Below, piece after piece: positions 63,153 to 64,000 of a DNA stretch of 64,000 bases. Each line of letters opens with the position of its first letter. Positions within the stretch are counted from its first letter, which is position 1. The notes under the pieces were generated by a model, which was given only the letters and a program-made list of their open reading frames with translations, was not told the origin of the DNA and made no database searches. Where the stretch lies: the NCBI RefSeq assembly GCF_026041215.1, contig NZ_JAPEIQ010000001.1, positions 1-64,000 on the forward strand, read 5' to 3'. Position numbers and translations under genes: made by a program. Origin of the DNA: Hoyosella sp. YIM 151337 (GTDB lineage: Bacteria; Actinomycetota; Actinomycetes; Mycobacteriales; Mycobacteriaceae).

Positions 63153-64000
63153 AGTCGGCGAGCTCGCTATGCTCATCTCGCGATAGCGGGGGCCTCCGTG
63201 TGCGCCTGCCGGCCCGGTAGCGCGCCGTCTGTGCCGTCTGTGGCGCTGTGCAGCTGCCCCGGCGATGACGACTAAGACAATGCCCGCAAGCTGGTACGCC
63301 GACGGCTCCTGCTGCAGCACGAGCAGTCCGAGTAGCAGCCCAATTGCCGGTTCGACCGCCATAAGAGTGCCGAACGCGGCTGGGGTCATTCGGCGCAGGG
63401 CGAGAAGCTCGAGTGCGAACGGCAGCACTGGCAGCAACAACGCCAATCCGGCGGCCGCAAGGAGGACTTCCGGCGTGATCGCGCCAGACGCTTGCGGAAT
63501 GCCGACTATCGCCGCGGTGACGGCGGCCACCGGGATCGTGACTGAAAGTGCACCAATTCCTGTGAAACGGTCGCCGATGCGCTGGGTTAGCAGAATGTAG
63601 ACGGCTAGCCCGAGCGCCGAGATCGAAGCGAATCCCACGCCCGCAACGTTGATGTCACCATGCCACGGTTCAGTCAGCAGAACGACGCCCGTCAAAGCAA
63701 GCAACGGCCACGCGAGCGCACGGACGCTGTGGCTGCGGAGGGCCGCGACCGTCAGGGGGCCGAGGAACTCGATCGCGACAGCCGTGCCCAGCGGGATGCG
63801 GTCGATTGCCGCCAGGAAAGACATGGTTATCACCCCGATAGTCACGCCTAATGCCAGGAGTGGCAGGACGTCCCGACGGCGGATCATGCGAATCGGGGGC
63901 CGGGCGATAAGCAGAGAAATCAGCGCGCCGAAACTCAATCTGAGCCAAGCGGTTCCGGCCGGGCCGACCGACGATACTAGCTCTGCCGAGAGTGCCGTGC
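63147..64000 (-). CDS. EamA/DMT-family exporter (RhtA-like), N-terminus outside window
   Basis: At least 283 residues are seen; the reading frame remains open beyond the right edge, so a TTG near 63938 is only internal Leu. The frame continues upstream as ELVSSVGPAGTAWLRL, as in RhtA. About nine or ten hydrophobic segments, two EamA repeats; GTAVAIEFLGPLTVAALRS and MTPAAFGTLMAVEPAIGLLLG are typical of threonine/homoserine exporters. The function is by similarity of pattern. Confidence 0.82.
   Translation of the reverse strand, partial: TALSAELVSSVGPAGTAWLRLSFGALISLLIARPPIRMIRRRDVLPLLALGVTIGVITMSFLAAIDRIPLGTAVAIEFLGPLTVAALRSHSVRALAWPLLALTGVVLLTEPWHGDINVAGVGFASISALGLAVYILLTQRIGDRFTGIGALSVTIPVAAVTAAIVGIPQASGAITPEVLLAAAGLALLLPVLPFALELLALRRMTPAAFGTLMAVEPAIGLLLGLLVLQQEPSAYQLAGIVLVVIAGAAAQRHRRHRRRATGPAGAHGGPRYREMSIASSPTS

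Noticed and set aside
1-64000. tRNA, rRNA, CRISPR, prophage or intact insertion sequence
   Set aside because: No cloverleaf, repeat array, transposase or phage gene was recognised by eye; a tool scan would be needed to exclude small RNAs.

Overview
The window comes from a high-GC actinobacterium, most likely a mycolic-acid-containing member of the Mycobacteriales (Rhodococcus / Hoyosella / Dietzia / Mycobacterium relatives). The reasons are a trehalose-recycling importer of the LpqY-SugABC type, a 13E12/DUF222 HNH gene, LexA boxes of the Gram-positive type, a BioQ-controlled BioYMN biotin importer, a long (476-residue) GAPDH and a GlxR/CRP-like operator. The genus is an inference; I could not search databases. 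The DNA is densely coding, with many 1-20 bp overlaps and no rRNA, tRNA, CRISPR array, prophage or intact insertion sequence that I can see. It reads as chromosomal housekeeping and metabolic DNA.

Layout. 1-3501 (minus): lpqY-sugA-sugB-sugC trehalose uptake operon, cut by the left edge, with a GlxR/CRP-like site upstream. 3786-5660: an unusual fusion of a degenerate dihydroorotate-dehydrogenase-like barrel with a duplicated membrane domain. 5743-7928: AlkA-like glycosylase and DUF222/HNH nuclease under a near-consensus SOS box. 8069-10014: 3-hydroxyisobutyryl-CoA hydrolase plus amidohydrolase. 10807-15120: NarL-type two-component system divergent from glutamate decarboxylase, then a DUF3048 lipoprotein. 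15127-20941: thiolase, AraC/DinB-type regulator, DHFR-like reductase, RecQ helicase with a phosphoribosyltransferase-like tail, and a CDF transporter. 21005-25946: SQR/NDH-2-like flavoprotein, SOS-boxed dinB, HSL-type esterase and GAPDH. 26077-32027: a complete choline-to-glycine-betaine module (TetR regulator, betB, betA, betT) with a large symmetric operator.

32169-43309: L,D-transpeptidase, type II NADH dehydrogenase with a hydrolase, an AraC regulator, a methyltransferase, a three-gene operon (epoxide-hydrolase-like protein, unknown protein, degenerate isochorismatase) divergent from a TetR gene, DJ-1/PfpI and VOC proteins, and an orphan fused 2-oxoacid dehydrogenase E1. 43492-51296: a secreted small protein, 4-hydroxyphenylpyruvate dioxygenase with a HAD protein, a TetR/hydrolase pair, an AGCS symporter, small genes including an HPr-fold-like protein without the phospho-histidine, and a Lpd-like flavoprotein. 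51353-55762: Ser/Thr kinase with an Asn/Gly-rich tail, then a LacI / Gfo-Idh / sugar-isomerase mini-operon under twin palindromic operators. 55834-56282: a decayed HTH/Clp-N gene. 56331-64000: YjbR, biotin ECF transporter (BioYMN) divergent from BioQ with two BioQ-type operators, SDR, deaminase, MFS, SerB-like HAD phosphatase and a truncated RhtA-like exporter.

Two themes recur. The first is local regulators beside clear palindromic operators (BioQ, bet TetR, LacI, two further TetR pairs, the gad two-component system). The second is catalytic families whose key residues are replaced (DHODH-like, isochorismatase-like, HPr-like, a Cys-nucleophile hydrolase). No wholly new multi-gene defence or mobile system was found. 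The best candidates for new biology are the DHODH-membrane fusion and the SOS-linked DUF222/HNH-AlkA pair.
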